Source: Microbacterium jejuense
GTDB taxonomy: Bacteria > Actinomycetota > Actinomycetes > Actinomycetales > Microbacteriaceae
DNA: 64,000 nt
Assembly: GCF_019511665.1 (NCBI RefSeq)
Contig: NZ_JAEUAW010000007.1
Span: 1-64,000 of the forward strand
Direction: 5' to 3'
Made by a program: the position numbers and the translations under genes
Shown: one piece after another, positions 26,396-34,542 of the stretch
Numbering within the stretch: the first letter of the stretch is position 1
How the letters are laid out: each line of letters opens with the position of its first letter
The notes under the pieces: model-generated
What the model saw: the letters and a program-made list of their open reading frames with translations, nothing else
Databases searched by the model: none
Told to the model about the DNA's origin: nothing

Positions 26396-27229
26396 GTGCC
26401 TGATCAGCCTAACGACCTCACACCGGGTGTGGATGTCTGGGCGATCCAGCCGCCCGAGCCCGACTCCGTCCCCACCGACGGCGCGCCGCCTCCGCGCCGG
26501 CATCGCACTGCGCGCACCGACTGGCGCCTCGGCGGGCGCACGGTCCTTCGTTGGCGGGAGACCACGCTCGCCGTCGCGCTGCTCTCCCTGGGGGCGGCCG
26601 TACTCGGCGGCGCCTTGCTCGACGGGCGCTGGGATTCTCCTTGGGCAGCGGCCTGGGCGACTCTGCTTCTCTGGGTCGGGATGCTTGTGCCGATCGTTTG
26701 GGCATTCGGTCGCTCACGCCCCGTAGGGCTGCTGCGGTTTCGAGCGATCGACGTGCTCTACGGGCTGGCGCTCGGAGGAGCGCTGCGAACGACGCAGGGT
26801 GTCTTCGAGGGATTCGCTGGGTCGCCCCCTCTCTTCCCGACGCTCACGTCGATCGACGGAGCCATCGCGCCGACGACGCTGGTCTTCGACGTCATCGCCC
26901 CGATGTTCGTAGCGCCCACCATCGAGGAGTTCTTCTTCCGCGGCGTCGTGCTGATCTCGCTCTACACCGTCCTGCGGCGACCGGTCGGAAAGGCGGCGGC
27001 GGGAACCGTAGCCGTACTCGTCTCGTGTGCCCTCTTCGTGATGGTGCACGGCGTCGGCGTCGGCGTCGGTGTCCCGGACGCGATATCGGTTTGCCTGCTT
27101 GGGCTCGTCTGCGGGCTGCTCGTGATGCTCAGCGGACGGATCTGGGGCGCAATCCTCGTCCACGCGACGTACAACGCGACCTTCGTCGTGCTCGCGCTCG
27201 CGGGCAGCGTTCTCGGAGTTTCCGCGTAA
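26396..27229 (+). CDS. CPBP-family intramembrane metalloprotease (first copy)
   Basis: A 277-residue protein with a 50-residue Pro/Arg-rich cytoplasmic N-terminus and about seven membrane helices. All three CPBP (CAAX protease/bacteriocin-processing) motifs are present: EEFFFRG with the Glu pair, FVMVHG and HATYNATF. Members cleave membrane-embedded substrates or protect against bacteriocins; the substrate here is unknown. It is encoded just upstream of an LPXTG protein gene and a second CPBP gene, suggesting a shared function. The GTG start is set by the leaderless -10 six bases before it. Confidence 0.88.
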   Translation: MPDQPNDLTPGVDVWAIQPPEPDSVPTDGAPPPRRHRTARTDWRLGGRTVLRWRETTLAVALLSLGAAVLGGALLDGRWDSPWAAAWATLLLWVGMLVPIVWAFGRSRPVGLLRFRAIDVLYGLALGGALRTTQGVFEGFAGSPPLFPTLTSIDGAIAPTTLVFDVIAPMFVAPTIEEFFFRGVVLISLYTVLRRPVGKAAAGTVAVLVSCALFVMVHGVGVGVGVPDAISVCLLGLVCGLLVMLSGRIWGAILVHATYNATFVVLALAGSVLGVSA

Positions 27230-27332
27230 CAAATTGTGATGCGAACGGTGCGGCATTCTGACTGGCACCGCTCCGTCGAGTGGCCACTCAGGGGCGACAA
27301 TGGGCAATCGAGTTGAGCGTTCTGCACAATTT

Positions 27333-27350
27333 GTCCCCCAAAAAGGGGAC
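27333..27350. repeat. Short inverted repeat GTCCCC/GGGGAC
   Basis: Six-base arms around an A-rich centre lie about 100 bp behind the first CPBP gene and 45-70 bp before a promoter-like sequence. It could be a weak terminator of the CPBP transcript or an operator. Confidence 0.35.
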
Positions 27351-27393
27351 ATGAGCGGCGAGGAATGTTTTACTCGGTCGTAACCCGGGGAAG

Positions 27394-27422
27394 TGGATAT
27401 GCGCTGTGAGCCTGGCTAGAGT
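27394..27422 (+). promoter_or_regulatory. Candidate promoter TGGATA-N17-TAGAGT for the LPXTG gene
   Basis: TAGAGT (27417-27422) is a good actinobacterial -10, spaced 17 bases from TGGATA. It predicts a leader of about 80 bases before the ATG at 27512. Confidence 0.4.
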
Positions 27423-27490
27423 TGCCCAGGTCGGCCAGACTTTTCCAGCCCCCACATCGGACAGAAATACTCCGCGCCGCAATCAATTAC

Positions 27491-27508
27491 ATGACTGTCG
27501 GGAGTCAT
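27491..27508 (+). promoter_or_regulatory. Hairpin over the ribosome site of the LPXTG gene
   Basis: ATGACT (27491-27496) and AGTCAT (27503-27508) can pair and partly bury the GGGAG ribosome site that precedes the ATG at 27512. The same bases hold an alternative ATG at 27491, so start choice and access may be linked. Confidence 0.4.
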
Positions 27509-27511
27509 CAC

Positions 27512-28042
27512 ATGTTCAAGAAGATTCTGAGTGTCGTCGGCATTGCCGCGGCCATCACGCTCGGCACATCTGCCGCAGCAATCGCCTCGTACACGCCTCA
27601 AGTCGAGGTTGTGGCCGAGGACTCCACCGTCGCCCCGGGCGAACCGGTCGTCATCACCGCGAATGGGCTCGAGGCCTACGAGACGGTGACCTTCAGCAGC
27701 ACGGGTGGCACGCTGGCATCGATCGTGCTCGCCTCGAGCGGCGGAGCTTCCGTCGACAAGGCCGTGGTGGAAGGAAGCGCCAGCGCGACCTTCACCGCGA
27801 CGGCACCCGGTAACTACACGATCTCGGTGCTTGCCGACGGCGAGGTTCTCGGATCGACCACCGTGACAGTCACCGCCGCCGGTTCGGGCGCTGGCGGTGC
27901 CGGTGGCAGCAGCTCCGAGCTGCCCGCAACGGGTGGCACAGTCCCCGCCGCCGCAATCTGGGTCGGTATCGGCGCTCTCGGCCTCGGTGGCATCGCTGTG
28001 GCTGCAGCCGCGGCTCGCCGCCGGGCCGCCGCGAAGCACTGA
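27512..28042 (+). CDS. Small LPXTG-type wall-anchored protein (second)
   Basis: A 176-residue exported protein: signal peptide MFKKILSVVGIAAAITLG to ASA near residue 25, an Ig-like/beta-sandwich domain (DSTVAPGEPVVITANGLEA to NYTISVLADG), a Gly/Ser linker, the sorting motif LPATGGT near 140, a membrane helix and the tail ARRRAAAKH. The sortase that anchors it is not in the window. It shares layout with the LPXTG protein at 6.8 kb. The ATG at 27512 has GGGAG seven bases upstream; ATG 27491 lacks a ribosome site. It lies between two intramembrane protease genes. Confidence 0.87.
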   Translation: MFKKILSVVGIAAAITLGTSAAAIASYTPQVEVVAEDSTVAPGEPVVITANGLEAYETVTFSSTGGTLASIVLASSGGASVDKAVVEGSASATFTATAPGNYTISVLADGEVLGSTTVTVTAAGSGAGGAGGSSSELPATGGTVPAAAIWVGIGALGLGGIAVAAAAARRRAAAKH

Positions 28043-28052
28043 CCAATCCTCT

Positions 28053-28088
28053 GATGATGACTCCGGGTGAGAACCCGGGGTCATCGTC
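28053..28088 (+). terminator. Strong hairpin overlapping the second CPBP start codon
   Basis: A stem of about 15 pairs (CCGGGT/ACCCGG plus GATGATGAC/GTCATCGTC with one wobble, loop GAGA) lies just behind the LPXTG gene and covers the only good start codons of the second CPBP gene (28054, 28057). It can act as a terminator, a translational switch, or both. Confidence 0.6.
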
Positions 28089-28761
28089 GTTCTATCGGCG
28101 CCCCTGGGCGGCACTGCTCTGGGTCCTCGCAGGATTGGTCGGCACCGGTGCTGCTGCGGCGCTCTGGCGCGGAGCATCGGCGGTGCTCGGACCGGGCACA
28201 GCTCAGCTCGCGTACCTCGTACTCTTGTCGGCGCCGATGATCGTGGCGGCCGCGATCGCCATCGCCGTCTGCGCCAAACCCGGGTTCATGCGCCGCGTGG
28301 TCTTCTCCGGCACCTGGATGGACGTCGTCCTGGGGCTCAGCCTCGGGCTGGTGGCGCGGGCACTCGTCGAGGTCGTAGCTCCGACCACCGGCTCGCTCCT
28401 CGCCGGCTTCGGATTCATCTCTTATACAGCGATCGTCGTCACGGCTGTCGGAGCCGCCTTCGTGAGCCCTGTTGTGGAGGAGTTCTTCTTCCGGGGTCTC
28501 GCCGTTGCTGCCCTGCTCGACCTCTGCAGGACGCTCGGTCGAGCCGTCGCCGGCATCGTCTCTGTCGCCCTCTCGACGTGCGCGTTCGTCGTGATGCACG
28601 TCTTCCTCGCGGGCGGTGTGGTCACCTGGGGTCAACTGCTCGCGCCGCTGTTCGTCGGAGTGGGTTGCGGCATCGTCTTCGTCGTCACTCGACGGCTTCT
28701 GTCGTCGCTCCTCTTCCACATCGTCTTCAACGCGATCGGCGTGGTGCTGCTGATCTGGTGA
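28054..28761 (+). CDS. CPBP-family intramembrane metalloprotease (second copy)
   Basis: A 235-residue polytopic protein with six or seven helices. Catalytic motifs are intact: EEFFFRG, FVVMH and HIVFNAIG. It lacks the long cytoplasmic N-terminus of the first copy but is otherwise parallel to it. The ATG at 28054 (or 28057) lies inside a strong hairpin and has no ribosome site, so translation may depend on readthrough from the LPXTG gene 12 bp upstream or the true start may be further inside. The function and substrate are unknown; surface-protein processing is an inference from position. Confidence 0.82.
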   Translation: MMTPGENPGSSSFYRRPWAALLWVLAGLVGTGAAAALWRGASAVLGPGTAQLAYLVLLSAPMIVAAAIAIAVCAKPGFMRRVVFSGTWMDVVLGLSLGLVARALVEVVAPTTGSLLAGFGFISYTAIVVTAVGAAFVSPVVEEFFFRGLAVAALLDLCRTLGRAVAGIVSVALSTCAFVVMHVFLAGGVVTWGQLLAPLFVGVGCGIVFVVTRRLLSSLLFHIVFNAIGVVLLIW

Positions 28762-28785
28762 CGCCGCCTGATGTAACGGTGCCGT

Positions 28786-28815
28786 TTTGGATGCGGCATC
28801 CTTCTGACGTAGTAT
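28786..28815 (+). promoter_or_regulatory. Candidate rplM-rpsI promoter TTTGGA-N18-TAGTAT
   Basis: TAGTAT (28810-28815) is the best -10 upstream of rplM, with TTTGGA 18 bases before it. The predicted leader is about 135 bases. Confidence 0.35.
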
Positions 28816-28865
28816 TGACGTTTGGTGTTCGGCTCTGCTGACCCGGCACCGCGAACGTGAGCCCT

Positions 28866-28914
28866 CCACTGGCGTGTTCGACCGGCCATCGGCCGGGGAA
28901 CCACCCCGGAGTGG
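28866..28914 (+). promoter_or_regulatory. Structured 5' leader of rplM
   Basis: Within the untranslated leader CCACT pairs with AGTGG around an inner perfect stem CCGGCC/GGCCGG (loop ATC). Ribosomal protein L13 operons in several bacteria carry autogenous leader structures; whether this is one is not shown. Confidence 0.3.
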
Positions 28915-28957
28915 GATTCACGAACCTCTCCGTTCGAATCAAGAAAGCAGCACTACT

Positions 28958-29404
28958 GTGACGCGCACTTACACCCCCAAGGCTGGCGAAGCCCAGCGCG
29001 AGTGGCTGGTCATCGACGCGACTGACGTCGTCCTCGGCCGTCTCGCCTCGCACGCCGCCGCACTCCTGCGGGGCAAGCACAAGCCGACGTTCGCCCCCCA
29101 CATGGACCAGGGCGACTTCGTCATCATCATCAACGCCGACAAGGTTGCCCTCACCGGCCAGAAGCTCGAGCAGAAGAAGGCCTACCGCCACTCGGGCTAC
29201 CCGGGCGGCCTCAAGGCTGTCACCTACTCGGAGCTCCTCGAGAAGAACCCCGTGCGCGCCGTCGAGAAGGCCGTCCGCGGCATGCTCCCGAAGAACTCGC
29301 TCGGTGCCGCTCAGCTGTCGAAGCTGAAGGTGTACCGCGGTGCTGAGCACCCGCACGCCGCGCAGAAGCCCACCGCGTACGTTTTCGACCAGGTCGCCCA
29401 GTAA
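28958..29404 (+). CDS. rplM: 50S ribosomal protein L13
   Basis: A 148-residue L13 protein with the family blocks [44 protein letters not shown] and [11 protein letters not shown]. It binds 23S rRNA early in 50S assembly. The GTG at 28958 starts the conserved sequence directly; an upstream in-frame extension to 28874 is not conserved in type. Followed by rpsI after 25 bp, the universal bacterial order. Confidence 0.97.
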   Translation: MTRTYTPKAGEAQREWLVIDATDVVLGRLASHAAALLRGKHKPTFAPHMDQGDFVIIINADKVALTGQKLEQKKAYRHSGYPGGLKAVTYSELLEKNPVRAVEKAVRGMLPKNSLGAAQLSKLKVYRGAEHPHAAQKPTAYVFDQVAQ

Positions 29405-29429
29405 GCGCCGCACAGAACAGGACACACTG

Positions 29430-29906
29430 ATGGCGAACATCGAAGAAACCCCCACCAGCTACTCCACCGAGTCCCAGGTCGACGAGACCGTCGTCGCCGC
29501 CGAGCGCCCCGTGCTCTCGGTCTCGGGCGCCGCAGTCGGTCGCCGCAAGCAGGCCATCGCCCGCGTGCGCGTCATCCCCGGCTCGGGCACCATCACCGTC
29601 AACGGCCGTGCGTTCGAGGACTACTTCCCGAACAAGCTGCACCAGCAGCTCATCACCGACCCGTTCACGGTGCTCAACCTCAACGGCGCGTACGACGTGA
29701 TCGTGCGCATCTCGGGCGGTGGCCCCTCGGGTCAGGCCGGCGCGCTGCGCCTCGGCATCGCCCGTGCGCTGAACGAGATCGACGCCGAGAACAACCGCCC
29801 GACCCTCAAGAAGGCCGGCTTCCTCTCGCGCGACGCCCGCGTCATCGAGCGCAAGAAGGCCGGTCTCAAGAAGGCCCGCAAGGCTCCGCAGTACTCGAAG
29901 CGCTGA
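29430..29906 (+). CDS. rpsI: 30S ribosomal protein S9
   Basis: A 158-residue S9 protein. The N-terminal 30 residues are an acidic extension typical of actinobacteria; the core starts at [17 protein letters not shown] and ends with the basic tail [12 protein letters not shown] whose last Arg contacts P-site tRNA. The ATG at 29430 follows an AACAGGA-like site. Cotranscribed with rplM. Confidence 0.97.
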   Translation: MANIEETPTSYSTESQVDETVVAAERPVLSVSGAAVGRRKQAIARVRVIPGSGTITVNGRAFEDYFPNKLHQQLITDPFTVLNLNGAYDVIVRISGGGPSGQAGALRLGIARALNEIDAENNRPTLKKAGFLSRDARVIERKKAGLKKARKAPQYSKR

Positions 29907-29922
29907 TCGGCTTCATCTCCGC

Positions 29923-31281
29923 ATGCCGATCTTTGGCACGGATGGCGTGAGGGGGCTGGCCAACGGCCCCCTCACCGCCGATCTCGCACTGTCCCTGGCC
30001 CAGGCGACCGCCGTCGTCCTGGGCCAGGGCCGTTCCGCCGAGGCGCGTCGCGCTGCCGGCAAGCGTCTCACCGCCGTGGTCGCGCGCGATCCGCGCGTGT
30101 CGGGCGAGTTCCTGTCCGCTGCGGTCGAGGCGGGCCTCGCGTCCTCGGGCGTCGACGTCTTCGACGCCGGCGTGCTGCCGACCCCCGCTGCGGCGTTCCT
30201 CATCGCCGACATCGACGCCGACTTCGGCGTCATGGTGTCGGCGTCGCACAACCCGGCGCCCGACAACGGCATCAAGATCTTCGCCCGCGGCGGAGTGAAG
30301 CTGCCCGACGTCGTCGAGGAGCGCATCGAGTCGGCCATGGCCGGCGAGAAGCTGCTGCCGACGGGAGCCGCGGTCGGCCGCATCCGTCGCTTCGCCGACG
30401 CCGAGGACCGCTACGTCGTGCACCTGCTCGGCTCGCTGCCCCACCGACTGGATGGGCTGCACGTGGTCCTCGACTGCGCGCACGGTGCGGCATCCGGAGT
30501 CTCTCCCGAGACGTTCCGCGACGCCGGCGCCCGCGTCACCGTCATCGGCGCCGACCCCGACGGGCTCAACATCAACGACGGCGTGGGCTCGACGCACCTG
30601 GAGGTGCTCGCGAAGGCGGTGGTGGATGCCGGAGCCGACGTCGGCATCGCGCACGACGGTGACGCCGACCGCTGCCTCGCGATCGACGCCGACGGCAACG
30701 TCGTCGACGGCGACCAGATCATGGCGATCCTCGCCGTGTCGATGAAGTCGCGCGGACGCCTGAAGGACGACACGCTCGTCGCCACCGTGATGAGCAACCT
30801 GGGCCTGCACCGCGCGATGGCCGAGCACGGCATCCACGTCGAGACGACCGCCGTCGGCGACCGGTACGTGCTCGAGCGCATGAACGAGGGCGGCTTCTCG
30901 CTCGGCGGCGAGCAGTCCGGCCATGTCATCATGAGCGACTTCGCCACGACCGGCGACGGCCTGCTCACGGGCCTGCACCTCGTGGCCGAGATGGCGCGCA
31001 CGGGCAAGACGCTCGCCGAGCTCGCATCGATCATGACGGTGTACCCGCAGGTGCTCGTCAACGTGAAGGGCGTGGACCGCACGCTCGCCGCCACCGACGA
31101 GGTGGTTCAGGATGCCGTCGCCCGCGCCACCGCGGCGCTCGGGGTCTCGGGCCGTGTGCTGCTGCGCCCGTCCGGCACCGAGCAGCTCGTGCGCGTGATG
31201 GTCGAGGCGGCCTCGGAGGACGAGGCCCGGCATCACGCCGAGACCCTCGCCGCCGTCGTGCAGGAGCGGCTCGCGCTGTAG
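29923..31281 (+). CDS. glmM: Phosphoglucosamine mutase
   Basis: A 452-residue enzyme that converts glucosamine-6-phosphate to glucosamine-1-phosphate for UDP-GlcNAc and wall synthesis. Seen: FGTDGVRG at the N-terminus, the phosphoserine loop SASHNP (Ser108), the metal-binding DGDADR, the sugar-specificity GEQSGH and the phosphate-binding [15 protein letters not shown] at 29923, 17 bp behind rpsI, so part of the ribosomal-protein transcript as in most actinobacteria. Confidence 0.97.
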   Translation: MPIFGTDGVRGLANGPLTADLALSLAQATAVVLGQGRSAEARRAAGKRLTAVVARDPRVSGEFLSAAVEAGLASSGVDVFDAGVLPTPAAAFLIADIDADFGVMVSASHNPAPDNGIKIFARGGVKLPDVVEERIESAMAGEKLLPTGAAVGRIRRFADAEDRYVVHLLGSLPHRLDGLHVVLDCAHGAASGVSPETFRDAGARVTVIGADPDGLNINDGVGSTHLEVLAKAVVDAGADVGIAHDGDADRCLAIDADGNVVDGDQIMAILAVSMKSRGRLKDDTLVATVMSNLGLHRAMAEHGIHVETTAVGDRYVLERMNEGGFSLGGEQSGHVIMSDFATTGDGLLTGLHLVAEMARTGKTLAELASIMTVYPQVLVNVKGVDRTLAATDEVVQDAVARATAALGVSGRVLLRPSGTEQLVRVMVEAASEDEARHHAETLAAVVQERLAL

Positions 31282-31295
31282 CCCTCACGAGCATC

Positions 31296-31341
31296 GCGAA
31301 AGGATGTGTTCCCGCCGAGAAGCGGAGACACATCCTTTCGC
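31296..31341 (+). terminator. Long hairpin after glmM
   Basis: A perfect 14-bp inverted repeat (GCGAAAGGATGTGT and its complement) with an 18-base loop that itself contains CCGC/GCGG. It closes the rplM-rpsI-glmM transcript. Confidence 0.75.
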
Positions 31342-31437
31342 CGTTCCTGGCCTGATCGGAAGGCATTAATCACGGCCCAGGCCCCTGCGCGCGGCGGGTC
31401 GGTCGGGCTAGCCTGAAGGCGACCGAGAGGAGTCATC

Positions 31438-32277
31438 GTGAGTGGAGCGATCGTCGTCGGAGTCACGGATGCTGCGGCCTCGCGCCGCGCGGTGGACTGG
31501 GCCGCGCAGCGGGCGGTGGAGCGGCGTCAGCCCCTCGAGCTGCTCGCGGTGGTGGGCGGAGCCACGGGCGCGGTGGGCGAGGGCTCGATCGTCGAGGCCG
31601 CGCTGGCCGAGGCGCAGGCGCGGGCGGAGGCCGAGGCATCCCGCATCGCCGCAGGCGGACCCGAAGTGCGCACGCGGGTCGAGCGCGGCAACCCGGTGTC
31701 GCAGCTTCTCGACGCGTCGAAGGACGCGGCGCTGCTCGTCATCGGCAGCGACTACCGCGGCCCCGGCTCGAAGGCCGCGCGCGGAGCACACGGGCTGCGG
31801 ATCGCGGCCGGCGCGCACTGCCCCGTGGTCGTCGTGCCGGACTTCGACATCGAAGGGCGATCCGGCGTCGTGGTGGGCGTCGACGGATCGGCCGTCGGCG
31901 AGAAGGCCGTGGCGTTCGCGGCCGCGGAAGCGGATCGGCTGCGCGAGCCGCTCGTCGCCGTGTCGGTGTGGACGCCGCTGGAGGTGCCCCGCAACATGGG
32001 CGTGTACCCGGTCGAGTATCTCGAGAACCTCGCGAAGCTGACCGAGGAGTCCCTCGCGATCTCGCTCGCGGGCCTGCGCTCGCAGTACCCCGATCTGCAG
32101 ATCGTGCCGCGTGTGGAGCGGGGCTATCCGTCGCAGGTCCTGAACGAGCTCGCCGCCGACGCGCGGATGGCCGTCGTCGGCTCGCACGGCCGCGGCGCCC
32201 TCGCGCGATTCCTGCTCGGGTCGATCAGCCAGGAGGTGCTGGCGCGCCTCGCGACGGTGACCGCCGTCGTGCGGTGA
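31438..32277 (+). CDS. Tandem universal stress protein (two UspA domains)
   Basis: A 279-residue cytoplasmic protein made of two Usp folds (about 1-138 and 140-279). The second carries the ATP-binding signature VVGSHGRGALARFLLGSIS (G-2x-G-9x-GS), and both begin with a VGV-type strand (IVVGVTDAA, GVVVGVDGSA). The first domain's site (IGSDYRGPGSKAARG) is less canonical. GTG start with GAGAGGAG upstream. Universal stress proteins bind ATP and respond to starvation or hypoxia in actinobacteria. Confidence 0.93.
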   Translation: MSGAIVVGVTDAAASRRAVDWAAQRAVERRQPLELLAVVGGATGAVGEGSIVEAALAEAQARAEAEASRIAAGGPEVRTRVERGNPVSQLLDASKDAALLVIGSDYRGPGSKAARGAHGLRIAAGAHCPVVVVPDFDIEGRSGVVVGVDGSAVGEKAVAFAAAEADRLREPLVAVSVWTPLEVPRNMGVYPVEYLENLAKLTEESLAISLAGLRSQYPDLQIVPRVERGYPSQVLNELAADARMAVVGSHGRGALARFLLGSISQEVLARLATVTAVVR

Positions 32278-32369
32278 CCGCGTCGCACCGCGACGAGCAC
32301 TCCGAAGAGTTCCCCGAGCTGCGTCAACGGACCGATGCTGAACGGGGCCGATGCCCTTCTGCGGCCGAT

Positions 32370-32399
32370 TTGAGACATGAGACTCCCAGTCTCTAAGGT
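32370..32399 (+). promoter_or_regulatory. Promoter TTGAGA-N18-TAAGGT with palindrome in the spacer
   Basis: TTGAGA (32370-32375) and TAAGGT (32394-32399) are spaced 18 bases. The spacer is filled by a perfect palindrome, GAGACT-CCC-AGTCTC (32379-32393), the size of a TetR-family operator. It points toward the TetR gene at 32557 but also toward a terminator hairpin at 32464-32492. Confidence 0.5.
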
Positions 32400-32463
32400 G
32401 GCAGAGCGCGAAAGTTGGGGATTCGCGCGCGATCTCCGCGGCCCCATGCCGTGAGGGTCAGGT

Positions 32464-32492
32464 CGGTGCCGGGTTCTGGGGACCCGGCACCG
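32464..32492 (+). terminator. Perfect 11-bp hairpin upstream of the TetR gene
   Basis: CGGTGCCGGGT and its exact complement surround a seven-base loop. It lies about 60-85 bases after the predicted start of the promoter at 32370 and before the TetR gene. Confidence 0.6.
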
Positions 32493-32544
32493 CGGCTCCC
32501 CGCCGGGTGCGGGCCACGTCCCGCGGTCGTCGCAGCTCCCGGGC

Positions 32545-32550
32545 GATAAT
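32545..32550 (+). promoter_or_regulatory. -10 element GATAAT of a leaderless promoter for the TetR gene
   Basis: GATAAT, six bases, then ATG at 32557. No ribosome site is seen. Confidence 0.5.
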
Positions 32551-32556
32551 CGATGC

Positions 32557-33318
32557 ATGCCTGCTTCCAGCCCGAGATCCCGGCGCCCGGCAGGCGAGAC
32601 CCGCACGAGGATGCTCGCAGCCGCTGTCGAGCGCGTGCAGGCCGAGGGGCTGCTGCTGGACTACGCCAACCTCGGGATGGAAGACCTCATCCGGGTCGCG
32701 GGCGTTCCCCGCTCGACGGTGTTCCGCATCTGGCCGGACCGCGTGGCGTTCGTCTCGGATGTCGTCCGAGCGCTTTTCGAGGCGGATCCGGGCTTCGACG
32801 CCGGGTTCGACGGCGAGACGCTGCAGGTGCTCCAGGCCGCCATCGCGCAGGGTGACGAAACGGCCGGCGGCGGCCGAGACCGAGACGCCGTGCTGCGGCA
32901 GGCGGTGCGGCTTGCGGTGACGCACAACATCGTCGCGGTCGAGAGATCTCTGGCATACCGGGCGTACCGGACGATGTCGGCTGCGCTCATGAGCGGAGAC
33001 AGCGTGCCGGGCGGCGAAGAGGTCCGTGCGCTGCTCGTCGAGATCGAAAGCCGGTACCTCGAGCGGATGGCCGCAGCGTACCGCGCACTCAACGACGCGC
33101 TCGGGCTGCGGATGCGGCCGGGACTGGACGCACGCAACCTCGCCGTCGCAGTCATGGCGACGATCGACGGCATGTCCGACCACCGCCGCATCGACCCGAC
33201 GCAGATGGACACGCCACTGTCCGTGGCGATCGGTCGGGATGATGCCGAGGAATGGCACGTGGCCGCGCTCGCTGTCTACGGCGTGTACACGATGTTCACC
33301 GAGCCCGTCGACCCGTAG
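32557..33318 (+). CDS. TetR-family transcriptional regulator
   Basis: A 253-residue regulator. The N-terminal helix-turn-helix covers about residues 15-62 (RTRMLAAAVERVQAEG, LIRVAGVPRSTVFRIWPDR), where the recognition helix VPRSTVFRIW is typical though slightly divergent from the canonical sequence; the C-terminal 190 residues form the all-helical ligand domain. No neighbouring target gene is obvious. The palindrome at 32379-32393 upstream could be its operator, giving autoregulation. Confidence 0.85.
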   Translation: MPASSPRSRRPAGETRTRMLAAAVERVQAEGLLLDYANLGMEDLIRVAGVPRSTVFRIWPDRVAFVSDVVRALFEADPGFDAGFDGETLQVLQAAIAQGDETAGGGRDRDAVLRQAVRLAVTHNIVAVERSLAYRAYRTMSAALMSGDSVPGGEEVRALLVEIESRYLERMAAAYRALNDALGLRMRPGLDARNLAVAVMATIDGMSDHRRIDPTQMDTPLSVAIGRDDAEEWHVAALAVYGVYTMFTEPVDP

Positions 33319-33405
33319 CGCGGTTGACGGGGACCCGGCCCACGCTCAAGACGAGTAGGTGCCTTCGCAGCGGCGGCACAGCCCGGCCGCCGGCATCCGG
33401 GATAC

Positions 33406-33421
33406 TGGATAGCGTTATCAG
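33406..33421. promoter_or_regulatory. LacI-type operator before the galactan-locus repressor
   Basis: TGGATAGCGTTATCAG, a palindrome with central CG and one mismatch inside the GATAxC arms. It overlaps the region just past a -10-like GATACT (33401-33406). It shares TGG-N2-A-x-CGTT with the operators at 34565 and 44444, read in the opposite orientation. Confidence 0.55.
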
Positions 33422-33445
33422 CACGCGCACGCCCCGGGGAGACGA

Positions 33446-34486
33446 ATGTCGAAGAGCGCCAAGCCTGCCACTCTCGCGGACGTGGCCCGCCTCGCCGGCG
33501 TCTCGGTGCCGGCGGCATCGCGCGCGCTCAACGGTGGCGTGCGCGGCAAGCAGAGCGGCTCGCCCGAGCTGCGCAGCCGGGTCGAGGAGGCCGCACGCAC
33601 GCTCGGCTACTCGGTGAGCCCTGCCGCGCAGACCATCAAGGGAGGCCGCGCCAACACCGTCGCCTTCATCGTCGGCGACATCGACGACTTCGGCTCGGCG
33701 ACGATGATCTCGGGCGTCATGCACGCGGCCGAGGAGCGCGGGGTGTCGGTCGCGGTGCGCACGACGCGCGACGACTCGGCCCGCGAGATCGAGCTGCTCA
33801 TCCAGCTGCGCGGGGAACGTCATCTCGCCGTCGTCATGGCCACCTCGCGCACGACGGACGTCGCACGCGAGGCCGCGGTGCGCGAGCAGCTGCGCGTCCT
33901 CAACGACCACGGTGCCCGCATCGTCGTCATCGGCGACAACGACCTGGGGTTCCCCACCGTGACGGTCGACAACCGCCACGCTGCCCGGCTGCTGGCGGAG
34001 GGGCTCGCGGATGCCGGAAACCGGCGCTTCGCGATCGTCTCGGGTCCCGCGATCGAGGTGACGGCGCTCGAGCGCGTCGGCGGATTCATCGAGGGCCTGC
34101 AGGACCGCGGGATCACCGTCGACGACCGGGACGTCGTGCACACCGAGTTCTCGCGTGACGGCGGCTACCGTGCGGCTGACCTGCTGCAGGACCGGCTGGG
34201 GGAGTTCGACGTGATCGCCGCGATGAGCGACGCCATGGCGGTGGGCGTCATCGCGCGGCTGCGGGAGCTTGGTGTCTCGACGCCGGACGACATCGAGGTG
34301 ACCGGCTTCGACCACGTCCCGATGCTGGGCGACGTGCTACCGGGCTTCAGCACCGTCGAAGTGCCGCTGGAGCGGTTCGGTGGGGCGGCGCTCGAGCTGG
34401 TGCTCGACGACGACGCCGATCCCGAGGCCGCGGTGGCGCTCACGGCGACCCCGATCCTGCACGGCCTGGCGCTCGAACCGCGCTGA
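33446..34486 (+). CDS. LacI-family repressor of the galactan/arabinogalactan locus
   Basis: A 346-residue regulator. DNA-binding domain at 8-60 (TLADVARLAGVSVPAASRAL, then a hinge helix AAQTIKGGRA) and a periplasmic-binding-protein-like effector domain (FIVGDIDDFGSATMISGVM to ITVDDRDVV and VTGFDHVP). ATG at 33446 with GGGGAGACGA upstream. It precedes the sugar ABC operon and has LacI-type palindromes both before itself and before the operon, so autorepression and local repression are likely; the inducer is probably an oligosaccharide from the locus. Confidence 0.9.
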   Translation: MSKSAKPATLADVARLAGVSVPAASRALNGGVRGKQSGSPELRSRVEEAARTLGYSVSPAAQTIKGGRANTVAFIVGDIDDFGSATMISGVMHAAEERGVSVAVRTTRDDSAREIELLIQLRGERHLAVVMATSRTTDVAREAAVREQLRVLNDHGARIVVIGDNDLGFPTVTVDNRHAARLLAEGLADAGNRRFAIVSGPAIEVTALERVGGFIEGLQDRGITVDDRDVVHTEFSRDGGYRAADLLQDRLGEFDVIAAMSDAMAVGVIARLRELGVSTPDDIEVTGFDHVPMLGDVLPGFSTVEVPLERFGGAALELVLDDDADPEAAVALTATPILHGLALEPR

Positions 34487-34522
34487 CGGGAAGGGCGCAG
34501 GCGGCGGCATCCGTCCTGCTCT

Positions 34523-34541
34523 GCCCTTGTGCGCACAGGGC
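34523..34541 (+). terminator. Hairpin behind the LacI gene
   Basis: GCCCT/AGGGC around GTGC/GCAC with one bulged base. It separates the repressor gene from the ABC operon promoter. Confidence 0.45.
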
Positions 34542-34542
34542 G

